DNA of 64,000 bases, taken from the NCBI RefSeq assembly GCF_009295635.1, contig NZ_WHIW01000002.1, positions 124,001 to 188,000 on the forward strand, written 5' to 3'. The notes beneath the pieces are model-generated. The model worked only from the letters and a program-made list of their open reading frames with translations, was not told the origin of the DNA and did no database searches. The stretch is from Alkalilimnicola sp. S0819. Lineage in GTDB: Bacteria > Pseudomonadota > Gammaproteobacteria > Nitrococcales > WHIW01. Shown here one piece after another: positions 1-10,581 of the stretch. The stretch's first letter is position 1; every line of letters begins with the position of its first letter. Both the position numbers and the translations under genes were made by a program.

Positions 1-1127
<1,127 letters not shown>

Positions 1128-1129
1128 TC

Positions 1130-1193
1130 AACCGAAAACGTGGAGACGTGGCTCGGTTACGGCCATCAGGCGGCCACTAGGCCCGATGACCGT
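1130..1193 (-). promoter_or_regulatory. Two stem-loops between leucine leader and leuA (attenuator candidate)
   Basis: Read on the minus strand, 1193-1181 pairs with 1171-1159 in a 13-bp stem (ACGGTCATCGGGC with GCCTGATGGCCGT, two G-U pairs, 9-nt loop). Directly after it AACCGA (1158-1153) pairs with TCGGTT (1135-1130), with an ACGT/ACGT inner stem. The 5' arm of the first hairpin is the last codons of the leader peptide, just after its Leu cluster, so ribosome position would decide whether it forms. No U-tract follows, so the output could be translational or Rho-linked instead of classic attenuation. Confidence 0.55.
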
Positions 1194-1311
1194 GGGGCAG
1201 TCGCAGTAGAGAAAGCAGCAGCGCGCAGAAGATGTTGGCCTGGCGGCAGGCCGAGGCGAAACCGCCGTTCGAATGACGGACGAGGACGCTGGGGGAAAAC
1301 GGGTGTGGCAT
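1177..1311 (-). CDS. Candidate leucine leader peptide (leuL-like)
   Basis: A 44-codon frame running toward leuA, starting ATG CCA CAC and ending CGG GCC TAG. Its C-terminal part reads FCALLLSLLRLPHGHRA, encoded CTG CTG CTT TCT CTA CTG CGA CTG, i.e. six Leu codons within eight. It ends 73 bases before the leuA start and runs into the first stem-loop. Leu-codon clusters ahead of leu genes are the hallmark of ribosome-mediated attenuation in proteobacteria. The ATG has only a weak ribosome site, so the true start may be further inside. Inference from sequence only; no expression evidence. Confidence 0.55.
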   Translation of the reverse strand: MPHPFSPSVLVRHSNGGFASACRQANIFCALLLSLLRLPHGHRA

Positions 1312-1509
1312 CGAAGAAAACCTGCCTGACTACGAAAACGACTGAACGGAAATGCCCCGACGCTCCTTCAGGAGGCCGGGCTGCTCAGTCGTAGTAGTGC
1401 GCAGGTTCGAATAGGCATGGCCCAAACATACGCCGCCGCCGGGAAGCGGGTCAAGCCTGCCGGCGGCGGTTTGGGCTTTGCGTGCCACCCCGGGGGGGCG
1501 GCGCGGCGA

Positions 1510-2121
1510 TCAGCCGCCGGTGGAGCTCTGCTGACGCTCCTGCTGAATGCTCTGGAAGATCCGCTGCATGGTCTGCTGCTGTTCGCGGATGTCGGCGATC
1601 AGCTGGTCGGTCTTCGGATCCAGTTTCTTCATGGCTTCCAGGGTGTCCTGCTGGAAGTCCCGGGCAGCCTGCTGCACCGCCTCGGTGGACAGGGCCTGCT
1701 GCTGGGCCTGCTGGAAGGCCTGCTGCTTGCTGCGGAACTCTTGCACCATTTCCTGCTGGGCTTCCTCGGCCAGTTCGCCGCTCTGCAGTTCCTCGACCAT
1801 GGCATTGAGCTCGTCCCAGCGGGCGCGGGCATCGAAGCCGTTCTCTTCCATGGTGTCGGCGATCAGCTTCTGCAGCTCTTCCTGCTGCTGCAGCAGTACC
1901 TCACTGCCTTCCACCGCCTGCCGCTGGATCTGGCCCAGTTCCTGCTGCAGCTGCTGCAGCCTCTGACGAGCCTGCATGAATTCCTGCTCACGGGGGTCCG
2001 GCTGCTGCTGCTGTTGCGCGGCACCGGGCTGCGGGGCCTGGCCGCCCTGCTGGGCGAGGGCGGGCGCCGCGATGAGCGCCAGGGCGAGAATCAGGGTGCT
2101 AGCGATAACGCGTTGGGGCAT
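1510..2121 (-). CDS. Secreted Gln-rich coiled-coil protein, function unknown
   Basis: 203 aa with a clear Sec signal peptide (VIASTLILALALIAAPALA, cleavage near residue 23). The mature protein opens with a low-complexity Q/P stretch and continues as heptad-rich helix dense in Gln, Glu and Leu (for example FMQARQRLQQLQQELGQ), which predicts a long periplasmic coiled coil. AGAGG lies eight bases before the ATG. I do not recognise the family; general shape resembles periplasmic chaperone-like or DUF4168-like helical proteins, but that is a guess. It sits alone between leuA and the divergent epmC and no operon partner is visible. Confidence 0.75.
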   Translation of the reverse strand: MPQRVIASTLILALALIAAPALAQQGGQAPQPGAAQQQQQPDPREQEFMQARQRLQQLQQELGQIQRQAVEGSEVLLQQQEELQKLIADTMEENGFDARARWDELNAMVEELQSGELAEEAQQEMVQEFRSKQQAFQQAQQQALSTEAVQQAARDFQQDTLEAMKKLDPKTDQLIADIREQQQTMQRIFQSIQQERQQSSTGG

Positions 2122-2459
2122 CAGTCAACCTCTGCTTTGCATGTGGGGCTCAGTCTGCCAGCGTGGCCAGGGCCTAACAAGTTGTGTGCAAAGGGCGACA
2201 ACACCCTTGAAGAGTTCTGACGCTGCCCCTAGTAAACTTTATAGCCTGAGTGGCTTCGCTGACGGAACGTCGGTTTTGATACCGCCTTCGCCGCGGAGTT
2301 CCACACAGGTGACAGACCAGCCTCCTCGCGGCGATGGAAACATCTCCCCGAGTACCATCAGTAAGCGTCGCGGACACTGCTGATGGGCGCTGGTCTTTTT
2401 CGTGGGTGAGTGTCGGTGGCTTGTTATCATGGCGGCTTCCCAGTTTCGCCGGAGCCCCC
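2122..2459. other. Intergenic region between divergent genes
   Basis: 338 bases between the Gln-rich protein and epmC, which point away from each other. It should hold both promoters, but no convincing -35/-10 pair, repeat or RNA was seen. GGAG eight bases before 2460 serves epmC. Confidence 0.4.
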
Positions 2460-2993
2460 ATGGCCGCCCTGTCCGCGACAACGCACGACCCCGATGACCT
2501 GATCCGCCTGTTCGCCGCCTGCTTCGAGCACAGCCACAATACCGTGCTGCTGCGTGGCGGGGGCGAGCCCTTGTATCTGCCGGCCGACCACGATCATCCG
2601 CGCCATCGGGTGATCTTCGCCCACGGGTTCTATGCCAGCGCCTTGCACGAGACGGCCCACTGGTGCATTGCCGGGGCAGATCGCCGGACGCGGGTGGATT
2701 ACGGTTACTGGTACGCGCCGGACGGGCGAGACGCCGAGCAGCAGGCGCTGTTCGAGCAGGTGGAGGCCCGGCCCCAGGCGCTGGAATGGGCGTTTTCCAT
2801 TGCCGCCGGCTTTCGGTTCCGGGTGAGCGTGGACAATCTGGACGGCGCGCCGGTGGATCGGGAGGCCTTCGCCCGGCGGGTGCACGAGGCCTTGACGGCA
2901 TATGCGCAGCGGGACTTCCCGCCCCGGGCGCAGTGTTTCATCGAGGCGCTGGAGGGGTTTTATGGTCGGCGGTTTTCTTTGCCGGCACTTTGA
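2460..2993 (+). CDS. epmC: Elongation factor P hydroxylase EpmC
   Basis: 177 aa, the usual size of the EpmC/YfcM family. These iron enzymes hydroxylate the beta-lysylated Lys34 of EF-P, the last step of the modification made by EpmA and EpmB. The diagnostic HETAHW motif (H63, E64, H67) is present, as is the conserved segment VDYGYWYAPDGR after it. The start at 2460 is preferred over longer in-frame options because GGAG precedes it and the family begins with a short DD-LI-LFA-CF-helix as here. It is separated by about 35 kb from epmB-efp-epmA in this window, so it is transcribed independently, but all four parts of the pathway are present. Confidence 0.93.
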   Translation: MAALSATTHDPDDLIRLFAACFEHSHNTVLLRGGGEPLYLPADHDHPRHRVIFAHGFYASALHETAHWCIAGADRRTRVDYGYWYAPDGRDAEQQALFEQVEARPQALEWAFSIAAGFRFRVSVDNLDGAPVDREAFARRVHEALTAYAQRDFPPRAQCFIEALEGFYGRRFSLPAL

Positions 2994-2999
2994 AGGCGA

Positions 3000-3024
3000 T
3001 TCAGGAGCGGCTCATGGCCGCGAT
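3000..3024. repeat. REP-like GGAGCGGC...GCCGCGAT element
   Basis: Single copy of the dispersed palindromic element (CAGGAGCGGCTCATGGCCG then CGAT) just after epmC. Closely related copies occur at 11879 and, as an inverted pair, at 13067-13129; looser ones at 40107, 41050-41116 and 46730. Extragenic position between convergent genes is typical of REP sequences. Confidence 0.6.
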
Positions 3025-3034
3025 TGCTCAGCCC

Positions 3035-4021
3035 TCACCCCGGCATATTGCTGACAAGCAGATACGCGGTATACGCCACGTAAATCCCCACCAGGGCTCC
3101 CCCTTCCACCCGGTTGACCCGCCCGGGTCCGCGGATGCCGTAGGCCATCACGAACAGCAGCAGGGTCAGCGCGCCCATCACCGGCAGGTCTCGGCTCAAC
3201 AGTTCCGGCGGCAGGGCCGTGGGCTGGACCATGATCGCCAGACCCACCACCAGCAGGGTGTTGAAGAAGTTCGAGCCGATGATGTTGCCCAGGGCGATGT
3301 CGTGTTCCTGCTTGCGCACCGCGCTCAGGGTCGAGGCCAGTTCCGGCAGGCTGGTGCCGACGGCGATCACCGTGAGGCCGATGACCAGATCACTCACCCC
3401 CAGCCACTGGGCGATGTTCACCGCCCCCCAGACCAATACCCGGGAGCTGGCGATCAACAGCACCAGCCCCAGCAGCAGCCAGAACACGTTGCGCCCCAGC
3501 TTGGCCGCGTCTTGCTGGCCGGCGTATTCGCTGGCGAGCTCCGCGGCCAGGGCGTCCTCCCGCTGATGCAGACCTTCCCATACCGACCAGCCCATCAGCG
3601 CCAGGAACACCAGCAGCAGCGCGGCCGCGTCCAGCCGGGAATAATGCCCGTCCCAGGCCAGCCCGATGGCCAGCGCGGTGATGCCGATGAGTACGGGCAG
3701 TTCCTTGCGGATGATGCGCGAGTGCACCGCCACCGGGTAGAGCAGGGCCGTGACGCCGAGGATCAGCGCGATATTGGTGATGTTGGAGCCGAAGGCGTTG
3801 CCCAGGCCCAGGCCCGGATTGCCCTGCCAGGCGGCGAGCACCGACACCAGTACCTCCGGGGCCGAAGTGCCGAAGCCGACGATGAGCATGCCGATCAACA
3901 GGGGCGAGACATTGAAGTGCCGCGCCGTGCCGGCGGAGCCTTCGACGAAGCGGTCCGCGCTCCAGATCAGCAGCACGATGCCGCCGACGACGGCCACCAG
4001 GGACAGCAGGATGCTCGGCAT
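3035..4021 (-). CDS. Calcium/sodium antiporter, CaCA family (YrbG-like)
   Basis: 328 aa integral membrane protein with about ten hydrophobic segments arranged as an inverted repeat. The two alpha-repeat signatures of Ca2+/cation exchangers are both visible: GFGTSAPEVLVS in the first half and AVGTSLPELASTL in the second, each supplying an acidic ion-binding residue. It exchanges Na+ for Ca2+ across the inner membrane. GGAGG six bases before the ATG fixes the start. It lies downstream of and on the same strand as the small protein at 4107-4514, but a 13-bp perfect hairpin separates them, so it may have its own promoter. In E. coli yrbG is in the LPS-transport cluster; that context is not seen here. 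Confidence 0.92.
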   Translation of the reverse strand: MPSILLSLVAVVGGIVLLIWSADRFVEGSAGTARHFNVSPLLIGMLIVGFGTSAPEVLVSVLAAWQGNPGLGLGNAFGSNITNIALILGVTALLYPVAVHSRIIRKELPVLIGITALAIGLAWDGHYSRLDAAALLLVFLALMGWSVWEGLHQREDALAAELASEYAGQQDAAKLGRNVFWLLLGLVLLIASSRVLVWGAVNIAQWLGVSDLVIGLTVIAVGTSLPELASTLSAVRKQEHDIALGNIIGSNFFNTLLVVGLAIMVQPTALPPELLSRDLPVMGALTLLLFVMAYGIRGPGRVNRVEGGALVGIYVAYTAYLLVSNMPG

Positions 4022-4060
4022 GCGGTGCCTCCGCGCGGTGAGGGGCGGGTCCGGCTCGCG

Positions 4061-4093
4061 CCCGGTGCCCGACGGTGCTTGTCGGGCACCGGG
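4061..4093 (-). terminator. Perfect 13-bp stem-loop
   Basis: CCCGGTGCCCGAC (4061-4073) pairs perfectly with GTCGGGCACCGGG (4081-4093), loop of seven. It lies 14 bases past the stop of the 135-aa gene. There is no U-tract, so termination would be non-canonical or the hairpin may protect the 3' end. Confidence 0.5.
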
Positions 4094-4106
4094 CGGCGCG
4101 GGAAAA

Positions 4107-4514
4107 TCAGCGCAGCTGGATCTTGCCGCCGCCCGGCATGCCGCCGGGGCCGCCCTGGCCGCCGAAGGGGTCCACGCCCTCGGCGCCGGGGATCACCAGA
4201 CCACTGGCCTGTTCGCGGCGCATCTCCTTGAGCTTCTCCATGGTTTCTTCCAGCGCCTTTTCCGCCGCCGGGCCGAATCCTTCGGCGGCTTCCGCCAGGT
4301 CCTTGCCCCGCAGCTCGAAGCTCAGGGGCAGGGCGCCGGCCGGGGTCATCACCTGGGTCTGGCCCACGTAGACCACGTCGCGGCTATCGTCGCGGTTGCC
4401 CTCGGCGTCTACCGGGGTCATGCGCATGATGGTGCCCATGGTGCGATCGGTGAAGACCTCTTCCCGATACAGGCTGTTGGGGTCCATCTTGATGTCCATG
4501 CCTTGCTCTGCCAT
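4107..4514 (-). CDS. Small cytoplasmic protein, function unknown
   Basis: 135 aa beginning MAEQGMDIKMDPNSLYREEV, no signal peptide or membrane segment. The middle contains a two-strand motif (FTDRTMGTIMRMTPVDAEGN, then VVYVGQTQVMTPAGALPLSF) and is followed by an amphipathic helix rich in E, K and A; the C-terminus is Gly-rich (FGGQGGPGGMPGGG). GGAGG eight bases before the ATG decides the start; the frame stays open upstream but without a ribosome site. I do not recognise the family. It lies just beyond the 3' end of uvrA on the same strand, 152 bases away, so read-through co-transcription is possible. Confidence 0.8.
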   Translation of the reverse strand: MAEQGMDIKMDPNSLYREEVFTDRTMGTIMRMTPVDAEGNRDDSRDVVYVGQTQVMTPAGALPLSFELRGKDLAEAAEGFGPAAEKALEETMEKLKEMRREQASGLVIPGAEGVDPFGGQGGPGGMPGGGKIQLR

Positions 4515-4586
4515 TGCTCTGTGCCTCCGGAGCTCGTATTGCGATGGCGGGATGGTATCAAAAAGCCGGTCGGGGCGTAGGGGGAT

Positions 4587-4610
4587 CCTCGAGTCCGCCT
4601 TCGGCTGCAT
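4587..4610. repeat. 24-nt intergenic repeat, copy 1
   Basis: CCTCGAGTCCGCCTTCGGC followed by TGCAT. The same 24 bases with one mismatch occur at 23393-23416. Both copies are extragenic, next to gene 3' ends. Confidence 0.5.
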
Positions 4611-4666
4611 CCCGGCTACGCGGCGCTGCACGGTTGTCCCCGGGGTCCGGTTCCCCGACCACTACC

Positions 4667-7600
4667 TCACAAACCGTGATGGTTCAGGAATTCCTTCAAA
4701 ACCCGCGCCGTGTGACCGTCACCCGCGGCCACTTCCTCCGGCGTGCCGGCCGCCACCAGCTGCCCGCCGGCATCGCCGCCTTCCGGGCCCAGGTCCAGCA
4801 GATGATCGGCTTCCGCGATCAGGTCCAGGTTGTGCTCCACCAGCACCACGGTGTTGCCCGCGTCCACCAGCCGGTGCAGCACGCGGATCAGTTTCTCCAC
4901 GTCGGCCATGTGCAGCCCCACGCTGGGCTCGTCCAGCACGTACAGGGTGTGGGGTGAGCGTCGGGCACGCAGATTGGGCCGGGCCTTGGCCAGCTCGGTG
5001 ACCAGTTTGATTCGCTGGGCCTCGCCGCCGGACAGCGTCGGGCTGGGCTGGCCCAGGGTGAGATAGCCCAGGCCCACGTCCTGCAGCAAGGCCAGCGGGT
5101 GGTGCACCTTGGGCACCGGGGCGAAGAACTCCACCGCCTCGTCCACGTTCATCTGCAGCACTTCGCCCACCGAGCGGTCCTTGTACAGGGCGGACAGGGT
5201 TTCCGGGGTGAAACGCTGGCCGTGGCAGAGCTCGCAGGGCACGGCCACATCGGGCAGGAAGCTCATCTCGATCTTCTTCATGCCCTGGCCCTCGCAGCCG
5301 GGGCAGCGGCCATCGGCGGTGTTGAAGGAGAAGCGCCCCGGGGCGTAGCCGCGCAGACGCGCCTCCTGGGTCTGGGCGAAGAGCTTGCGGATCTCGTCCC
5401 AGAAACCCACGTAGGTAGCCGGGCAGGAGCGCGGCGTCTTGCCGATGGGGGTCTGGTCCACCTCCAGCACCCGGTCCACGGCCTGGAAACCTTCCAGCGC
5501 CGCGCAGGCCTGCCAGTCCACGGTATCGCCTTTCTTTGCTTGCAGGGCGCGGCGCAGATTGGCGTGCAGCACGCCGCGGATCAACGACGATTTGCCGGAG
5601 CCGGAGACCCCGGTGGCGCAGACCAGACGCTGCAGGGGGATGTCCACGTCCAGACCCCGCAGATTGTGGAGCCGGGCGTCGCGGATGCGCAGGCTTTGCT
5701 CCGCCGCGGGGCGGCGCTGTTCCAGCAGGGGGTGTTTCAGCGGCCTGGCCAGATAACGGCCGGTGACCGAATCGGGGTTGGCGAGCAGGGCGTCCACATC
5801 GCCGGCGGCGATCACCTGGCCGCCGCGCCGGCCGGCGCCGGGGCCGAGATCGATCACATGCTCGGCGCGCCGGATGGTGTCCTCGTCGTGCTCCACCACC
5901 ACGATGGTATTCCCCTTGCCCTCCAGGCGGGCCAGGGTGTCCAGCAGCATGCGGTTGTCCCGCGGGTGCAGGCCGATGGTGGGCTCGTCCATCACATAGC
6001 ACACGCCTTGCAGGTTGGAGCCCAGCTGGGCGGCCAGGCGGATGCGCTGGGCTTCGCCGCCGGACAGCGTAGGGGCCGCCCGGTCCAGGCTGAGATAGCC
6101 CAGCCCCACTTCTTCCAGGAAGGCGAGCCGTGCGCGCAGTTCCGGCAGTATGTCCCGGGCCACGGCGGCCTCGCGGCCCTGCAGCTGCAGTTCGCCGAAG
6201 AAGGCGCCGGCCTCGCTGACCGAGCGGGCGGTGTAGTCGGCGATGCTGCGGCCCTGAAAGCGCACGGCAAGAGCGGTGGGGTTCAGGCGGCGGCCGTCAC
6301 AGGCCGGGCAGGCGCCCGCCTCGGCGTCTTCCCAGGCGGCTTCCTCGCCGGATTGTTCGGCGTCGAAGCCGGGTAGCTGTTCGCCGGTGCCGTAGCAGCG
6401 CTCGCACCAGCCGTGCTTGGAGTTGTAGGAGAACAGGCGCGGATCCAGTTCGGGGAAGCTGCGCCCGCAGCCGGGGCAGGCCCGTTCGGTGGAGAGCAGT
6501 TGTTCGCGCTCGCCCCCGGCCAGTTTCACCAGACCCTTGCCATAGTCCAGGGCGCGGTGCAGTTGTTCGCGCAAGACGGCTTCGGCCTGGGCGCTGACGG
6601 CGAGTGTCGCCACCGGCAACTCGATATCGTGCTCCTGGTAGCGGTCCAGGCGCGGCCAATCCGCGGTGGGCAGATACTCGCCGTCCACGCGCAGCTGTTC
6701 GAAGCCCTTGTTCGCCGCCCATTTCGCCAGATCGGTGTAGTAGCCCTTGCGGGCCTGCACCAGCGGGGCGAGCAGGGTGATCTCCCGGCCCCGGTGCTCG
6801 CGCAGGATGCGGGCCAGGATCGCCTCGGCGCTCTGGGCCTCTATGGGCACTTCACAGTCGGGGCAGTGCTGGGTGCCCAGCTTCACGAACATCAGGCGCA
6901 GGTAATGGTGCAGCTCGGTCAGTGTCGCCACGGTGCTCTTGCGTCCGCCGCGGCTGGTGCGCTGCTCGATGGCCACGGTGGGCGGGATACCCTCGATGGC
7001 GTCCAGGTCCGGGCGGGCGGCGGGCTGCACGAACTGGCGCGCGTAGGCGTTCAGCGATTCCAGGTACCGACGCTGGCCCTCGTTGAAGAGGATGTCGAAG
7101 GCCAGGGTGGACTTGCCGGAGCCGGACAGGCCGGTGATCACCGTGAGCTTGTTGCGGGGAATGCGCACATCCACGTTTTTGAGGTTGTGCTCGCGGGCGC
7201 CGTGGATGGCGATGGCCTGTTGGGTGCTCGTGGGTTCGCGGATCGGGGATTCGCGGCCATGCGCCGCGCCTATGGGCGATGGCTCCTCGCTGTGAGGGCG
7301 GCGCATGGCCGCGATCCGGGCGATCTCCGCCTTCAAGGCCTGCCCGGTGTGGCTGCTTTCCACCTGCATCAGATCCGCCGGCGTGCCCGCCGCCAGCAAC
7401 TCCCCGCCGGCTTCGCCGCCTTCCGGCCCCAGGTCGATCAGCCAGTCGGCGGCACGGATCAGGTCCAGGTTGTGTTCGATGATCAGCAGCGAGTGCCCCT
7501 CGTCCAACAGCCGCTGGAAGGCCTGCAGCAGCACCTCCACGTCCTGGAAGTGCAGGCCGGTGGTGGGTTCGTCGAACAGGAACAGCAACTTCTGGCGGCG

Positions 7601-10189
7601 GCGCTTGCCCGCACTTTTCGCCAGGTGCCCGGCGAGCTTGAGCCGCTGGGCCTCGCCGCCGGAAAGGGTGGGTACCGGCTGGCCCAGGGTCAGGTAACCC
7701 AGCCCCACCGCCTGCAGCGGCTCCAGGCTGCGCTGCAGCTCGGGGTAGTCGGCGAAGAAGGCGCAGGCCTCGGTGACGGTCATGGCCAGCACATCGGCGA
7801 TGGAGGCCGGCGGCGCGTCCAGCCCCGCGGCGGGGGCGAGCTTCACCTCCAGAATTTCCGGGCGGTAACGGGTGCCGTCGCAGTCCGGGCAGCGGATGTA
7901 CACATCGCTCAGGAATTGCATCTCCACGTGCTCGAAGCCGTTGCCGGAGCAGGTGGGGCAGCGGCCGTTGCCGGCATTGAAGCTGAAGGTGCCGGGCTTG
8001 TAGCCCCGCTCGATGCTCAGGGGCTCGGCGGCGAAGGCCTTGCGCACGGTGTCGAAGGCGCCCACGTAGCTGGCCGGGTTGGAGCGGGTGGTGCGGCCTA
8101 TGGCGGATTGGTCCACCAGCACCACATCGTCGATGTGCTCATGGCCGATGATCGTCTCATGCGCCCCGGCGGGCTCCTCCGGGTGGCCCTTGAGCTTGGC
8201 CAGGGCGTTGAACAGCACCTCGCGCATCAGGGTGGACTTGCCGGAGCCGGAAACGCCGGTGAGGCAGGCGAGCCGATTGAGCGGAATGCTTACATCGAGG
8301 TGCTTGAGATTGTGCTCGGCCGCGCCCCGCACCTCCAGCCAGCGCTCGGCGGGAGGCATGGCCTCGCGCTGCTCGCCCACCCGGCGCCGACCGGTGAGGT
8401 AATCCGCGGTGGCGCTGTCCTGTGCTTCCAGCAGGGCCTGGGGGCGGTCATGGAAGACGATATTGCCGCCGTGCTCGCCGGGCCCGGGGCCTATGTCGAG
8501 GATACGATCGGCGGCCTGCATCACCGCCGGGTCGTGCTCCACCACCAGCAGGGTGTTGCCGGCGTCGCGCAGGCGCAGCATGACCTGGTTGATCCGGTCC
8601 ATGTCCCGCGGGTGCAGCCCGATGCTGGGCTCGTCCAGCACGAACAGGGTGTTCACCAGGGAGGTGCCCAGGGCGGTGGTGAGGTTGATGCGCTGCACCT
8701 CGCCGCCGGAAAGGGTGCGGGACTGCCGGTCCAGGGTCAGGTAGCCCAGTCCCACGCTGTCCAGATAGCGCAGGCGGTTGCGCATCTCGGTGAGCAGGAT
8801 CTCGGCGGCCTCGTCCAGGGGTTTGGGCAGTTCCACGTGCTCGAAGAGCTGGCGGGCGCGGGCGATGGGCAGCAGCATGACATCGTGCAGGGTCAGCCCC
8901 GGCAGGCCGAGGAAGGCCTGTTTGCTCAGGCGCTGACCGGCGGGGCGAAAGCGCGCGTCGCGCTCCAGCACTCCGTCGCTGTCCTCGTGACTGCCCAGCC
9001 GCCAGGCCAGGGCTTCGGGTTTCAGGCGTGCGCCCTGGCAGGTTTCGCAGGTGTCGTAGCTGCGGTACTTGGAGAGCTGCACCCGCACGTGCATCTTGTA
9101 GCTCTTGGATTCCAGCCAGTCGAAGTAGCGCTTCACCCCCCACCAGACCTTGCGCCGGCGGGAGCCCTCGCCGCGGACCACCCAGTCCCGGTCTTCTTCC
9201 GGCAGGTCCCGCCAGGGGATGTCGGTGGCCACACCACGCAGGCGGGCATAGCGCAGCAGATCGTCCTGGTATTCCTTGTTGCTCTGGGTCTGGAAGGGCT
9301 TGATGGCGCCTTCGGCCAGGGTCTTCGTTTCGTCGGGGATCACCAGCCGATAGTCGATGCCCATGGTGCGGCCGAAGCCGCGGCAGCTCTCGCAGGCTCC
9401 CATGGGGGAGTTGAAGGAGAACAGGCTGGGGACCGGCTCGGCGTAGGCGATGTCGCAGTCGGCGCAGTGCAGGTCGGCGGAGAAGCGCCAGGGTTCGCCG
9501 GGCTCGCGGTTTTCATCCAGGGGGTAGACGGCCAGCCGGCCGCGACCATGGCGCAGGGCGGTTTCCAGTGCCTCGATCAGCCGCTCGCGGCGCTCGGCCG
9601 CCAGGCGCAGACGGTCCTGCACGACGATCAACGCGTCGCCCTCCCGGGCCTGGATGCGGCTGTAGCCCTGCTTGCCCAGTTCGGCGCGCAGTTGCTCCTC
9701 GTCCATGCGCGCCGGGATGGGCGCGCGGAAGGTGATGTGGGCACGCTCGCCTTCGGCCCGGTGCAGCAGACGGGCATAGATGCTGTCGGCGGATTCCCGT
9801 TGCACCTGGCGCCCGCAGCCGTGGCAGTAGAGGCGGGCGGCACGGGCGTAGAGGAGCTTCAGGTGGTCGTCGAGCTCGGTCATGGTGCCCACGGTGGAGC
9901 GGGAGGAGCGCACCGGGTTGGTCTGGTCGATGGCGATGGCCGGGGGGATGCCCTCGATGCGGTCCACCGCGGGCTTGTCCATGCGGTCCAGGAACTGGCG
10001 GGCGTAGGGGGAGAAGGTCTCCACGTAGCGCCGTTGGCCTTCGGAGTAGACGGTGTCGAAGGCCAGTGAAGACTTGCCCGAGCCGGAGACCCCGGTGACC
10101 ACCACCAGTTCGCCCAGCGGAATGTCCAGGTCCAGGTTTTTCAGGTTGTTCTGGCGGGCGCCACGGATGCGGATGGAATCGTCTGACAT
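4667..10189 (-). CDS. uvrA: Double-length UvrA, excinuclease ABC damage-recognition ATPase
   Basis: About 1840 aa, close to twice normal UvrA (about 940). It is a head-to-tail fusion of two complete UvrA units. Four Walker A motifs are visible: GVSGSGKSS at 33, GVSGSGKST near 648, GLSGSGKST near 1023 and GVSGSGKSS near 1530, plus four LSGGE signatures (about 494, 843, 1374, 1720). Zinc-type cysteine clusters recur in both halves ([25 protein letters not shown], then CPGCGR/CERCYG, CPGCEG/CELCHG). The halves are joined by a polar linker around 945-985. UvrA dimers load UvrB at lesions in nucleotide excision repair; this chain could act as a covalent pseudo-dimer. Chlamydial UvrA is a known tandem duplication of similar size. 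No single-length uvrA is in this window. Confidence 0.95.
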   Translation of the reverse strand: MSDDSIRIRGARQNNLKNLDLDIPLGELVVVTGVSGSGKSSLAFDTVYSEGQRRYVETFSPYARQFLDRMDKPAVDRIEGIPPAIAIDQTNPVRSSRSTVGTMTELDDHLKLLYARAARLYCHGCGRQVQRESADSIYARLLHRAEGERAHITFRAPIPARMDEEQLRAELGKQGYSRIQAREGDALIVVQDRLRLAAERRERLIEALETALRHGRGRLAVYPLDENREPGEPWRFSADLHCADCDIAYAEPVPSLFSFNSPMGACESCRGFGRTMGIDYRLVIPDETKTLAEGAIKPFQTQSNKEYQDDLLRYARLRGVATDIPWRDLPEEDRDWVVRGEGSRRRKVWWGVKRYFDWLESKSYKMHVRVQLSKYRSYDTCETCQGARLKPEALAWRLGSHEDSDGVLERDARFRPAGQRLSKQAFLGLPGLTLHDVMLLPIARARQLFEHVELPKPLDEAAEILLTEMRNRLRYLDSVGLGYLTLDRQSRTLSGGEVQRINLTTALGTSLVNTLFVLDEPSIGLHPRDMDRINQVMLRLRDAGNTLLVVEHDPAVMQAADRILDIGPGPGEHGGNIVFHDRPQALLEAQDSATADYLTGRRRVGEQREAMPPAERWLEVRGAAEHNLKHLDVSIPLNRLACLTGVSGSGKSTLMREVLFNALAKLKGHPEEPAGAHETIIGHEHIDDVVLVDQSAIGRTTRSNPASYVGAFDTVRKAFAAEPLSIERGYKPGTFSFNAGNGRCPTCSGNGFEHVEMQFLSDVYIRCPDCDGTRYRPEILEVKLAPAAGLDAPPASIADVLAMTVTEACAFFADYPELQRSLEPLQAVGLGYLTLGQPVPTLSGGEAQRLKLAGHLAKSAGKRRRQKLLFLFDEPTTGLHFQDVEVLLQAFQRLLDEGHSLLIIEHNLDLIRAADWLIDLGPEGGEAGGELLAAGTPADLMQVESSHTGQALKAEIARIAAMRRPHSEEPSPIGAAHGRESPIREPTSTQQAIAIHGAREHNLKNVDVRIPRNKLTVITGLSGSGKSTLAFDILFNEGQRRYLESLNAYARQFVQPAARPDLDAIEGIPPTVAIEQRTSRGGRKSTVATLTELHHYLRLMFVKLGTQHCPDCEVPIEAQSAEAILARILREHRGREITLLAPLVQARKGYYTDLAKWAANKGFEQLRVDGEYLPTADWPRLDRYQEHDIELPVATLAVSAQAEAVLREQLHRALDYGKGLVKLAGGEREQLLSTERACPGCGRSFPELDPRLFSYNSKHGWCERCYGTGEQLPGFDAEQSGEEAAWEDAEAGACPACDGRRLNPTALAVRFQGRSIADYTARSVSEAGAFFGELQLQGREAAVARDILPELRARLAFLEEVGLGYLSLDRAAPTLSGGEAQRIRLAAQLGSNLQGVCYVMDEPTIGLHPRDNRMLLDTLARLEGKGNTIVVVEHDEDTIRRAEHVIDLGPGAGRRGGQVIAAGDVDALLANPDSVTGRYLARPLKHPLLEQRRPAAEQSLRIRDARLHNLRGLDVDIPLQRLVCATGVSGSGKSSLIRGVLHANLRRALQAKKGDTVDWQACAALEGFQAVDRVLEVDQTPIGKTPRSCPATYVGFWDEIRKLFAQTQEARLRGYAPGRFSFNTADGRCPGCEGQGMKKIEMSFLPDVAVPCELCHGQRFTPETLSALYKDRSVGEVLQMNVDEAVEFFAPVPKVHHPLALLQDVGLGYLTLGQPSPTLSGGEAQRIKLVTELAKARPNLRARRSPHTLYVLDEPSVGLHMADVEKLIRVLHRLVDAGNTVVLVEHNLDLIAEADHLLDLGPEGGDAGGQLVAAGTPEEVAAGDGHTARVLKEFLNHHGL

Positions 10190-10253
10190 GGGCGGGATTA
10201 TACGCGCCCTTTGGAAGCTTGGGATTAGTGCTTCCAGATTCCCTTGGTGGAGT

Positions 10254-10456
10254 GCCGGGCGCTGTGGCCGGTGCCGGCTCCGGCGGCCCACGATTTGGCC
10301 CCGGGCTGCGCCCGGGGCTTCCCTGCGCGTCTCGCCGGAAGGGGGCGAGCAGCCAAACTCGCTTCGCTCAAACAGGCTGCTCGCTGATCCCCTTCCGGCT
10401 GCGATGCTCGGCTGCATCGACGTCCGCCGGAGCCGGCACCGGCCACAGCGCCCGGC
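10254..10456. repeat. 33-bp perfect inverted repeat with nested stems
   Basis: Positions 10254-10286 (GCCGGGCGCTGTGGCC...) are the exact reverse complement of 10424-10456. Inside lie two further perfect arms: GCCGGAAGGGG 10334-10344 with CCCCTTCCGGC 10389-10399, and GCGAGCAGCC 10345-10354 with GGCTGCTCGC 10375-10384. The whole 203 bp can fold into one long stem. No gene is recognised inside; it could be a MITE-like or REP-derived element. Confidence 0.8.
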
Positions 10457-10494
10457 GTCCAGGTCGTGGTTCTTCTCGGAGAGCAAGAGCGGGG

Positions 10495-10533
10495 CATAAA
10501 AAAACGGCCCGGGAGCCTGTGCTCTCGGGCCGT
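10495..10533 (-). terminator. Rho-independent terminator of phasin gene
   Basis: On the minus strand ACGGCCCGAGAG (10533-10522) pairs with CTCCCGGGCCGT (10515-10504) with one mismatch, followed immediately by a run of Us (10503-10498). It lies 48 bases past the phasin stop codon. Confidence 0.9.
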
Positions 10534-10581
10534 TCTGTCTCAGCGCTCAGCGGGCCGGGGCCCGCCGGGTGCCGGTGCTGC

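Larger units (their letters stand above)
10190..10581. other. Intergenic region upstream of uvrA
   Basis: About 390 bases between the uvrA start and the phasin stop. It contains the nested 33-bp inverted repeat (10254-10456) and the phasin terminator. ssb, the common divergent neighbour of uvrA in gammaproteobacteria, is absent. Confidence 0.6.

Noticed and set aside
1400-1414. GGTTCGAAT resembling a tRNA T-loop
   Set aside because: Flanking bases do not form a T-stem and no acceptor or anticodon stem was found.
1368-1418. A 16-codon frame (MPIRTCALLRLSSPAS) upstream of leuA with two rare CTA Leu codons
   Set aside because: It has only three Leu codons, no ribosome site, and lies far from the stem-loops; the frame at 1177-1311 fits a leucine leader better. 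It could still be a relic or second leader.
6413-10069. A 1218-codon open frame on the plus strand
   Set aside because: Antisense shadow of uvrA caused by high GC; no start signal and no family features.
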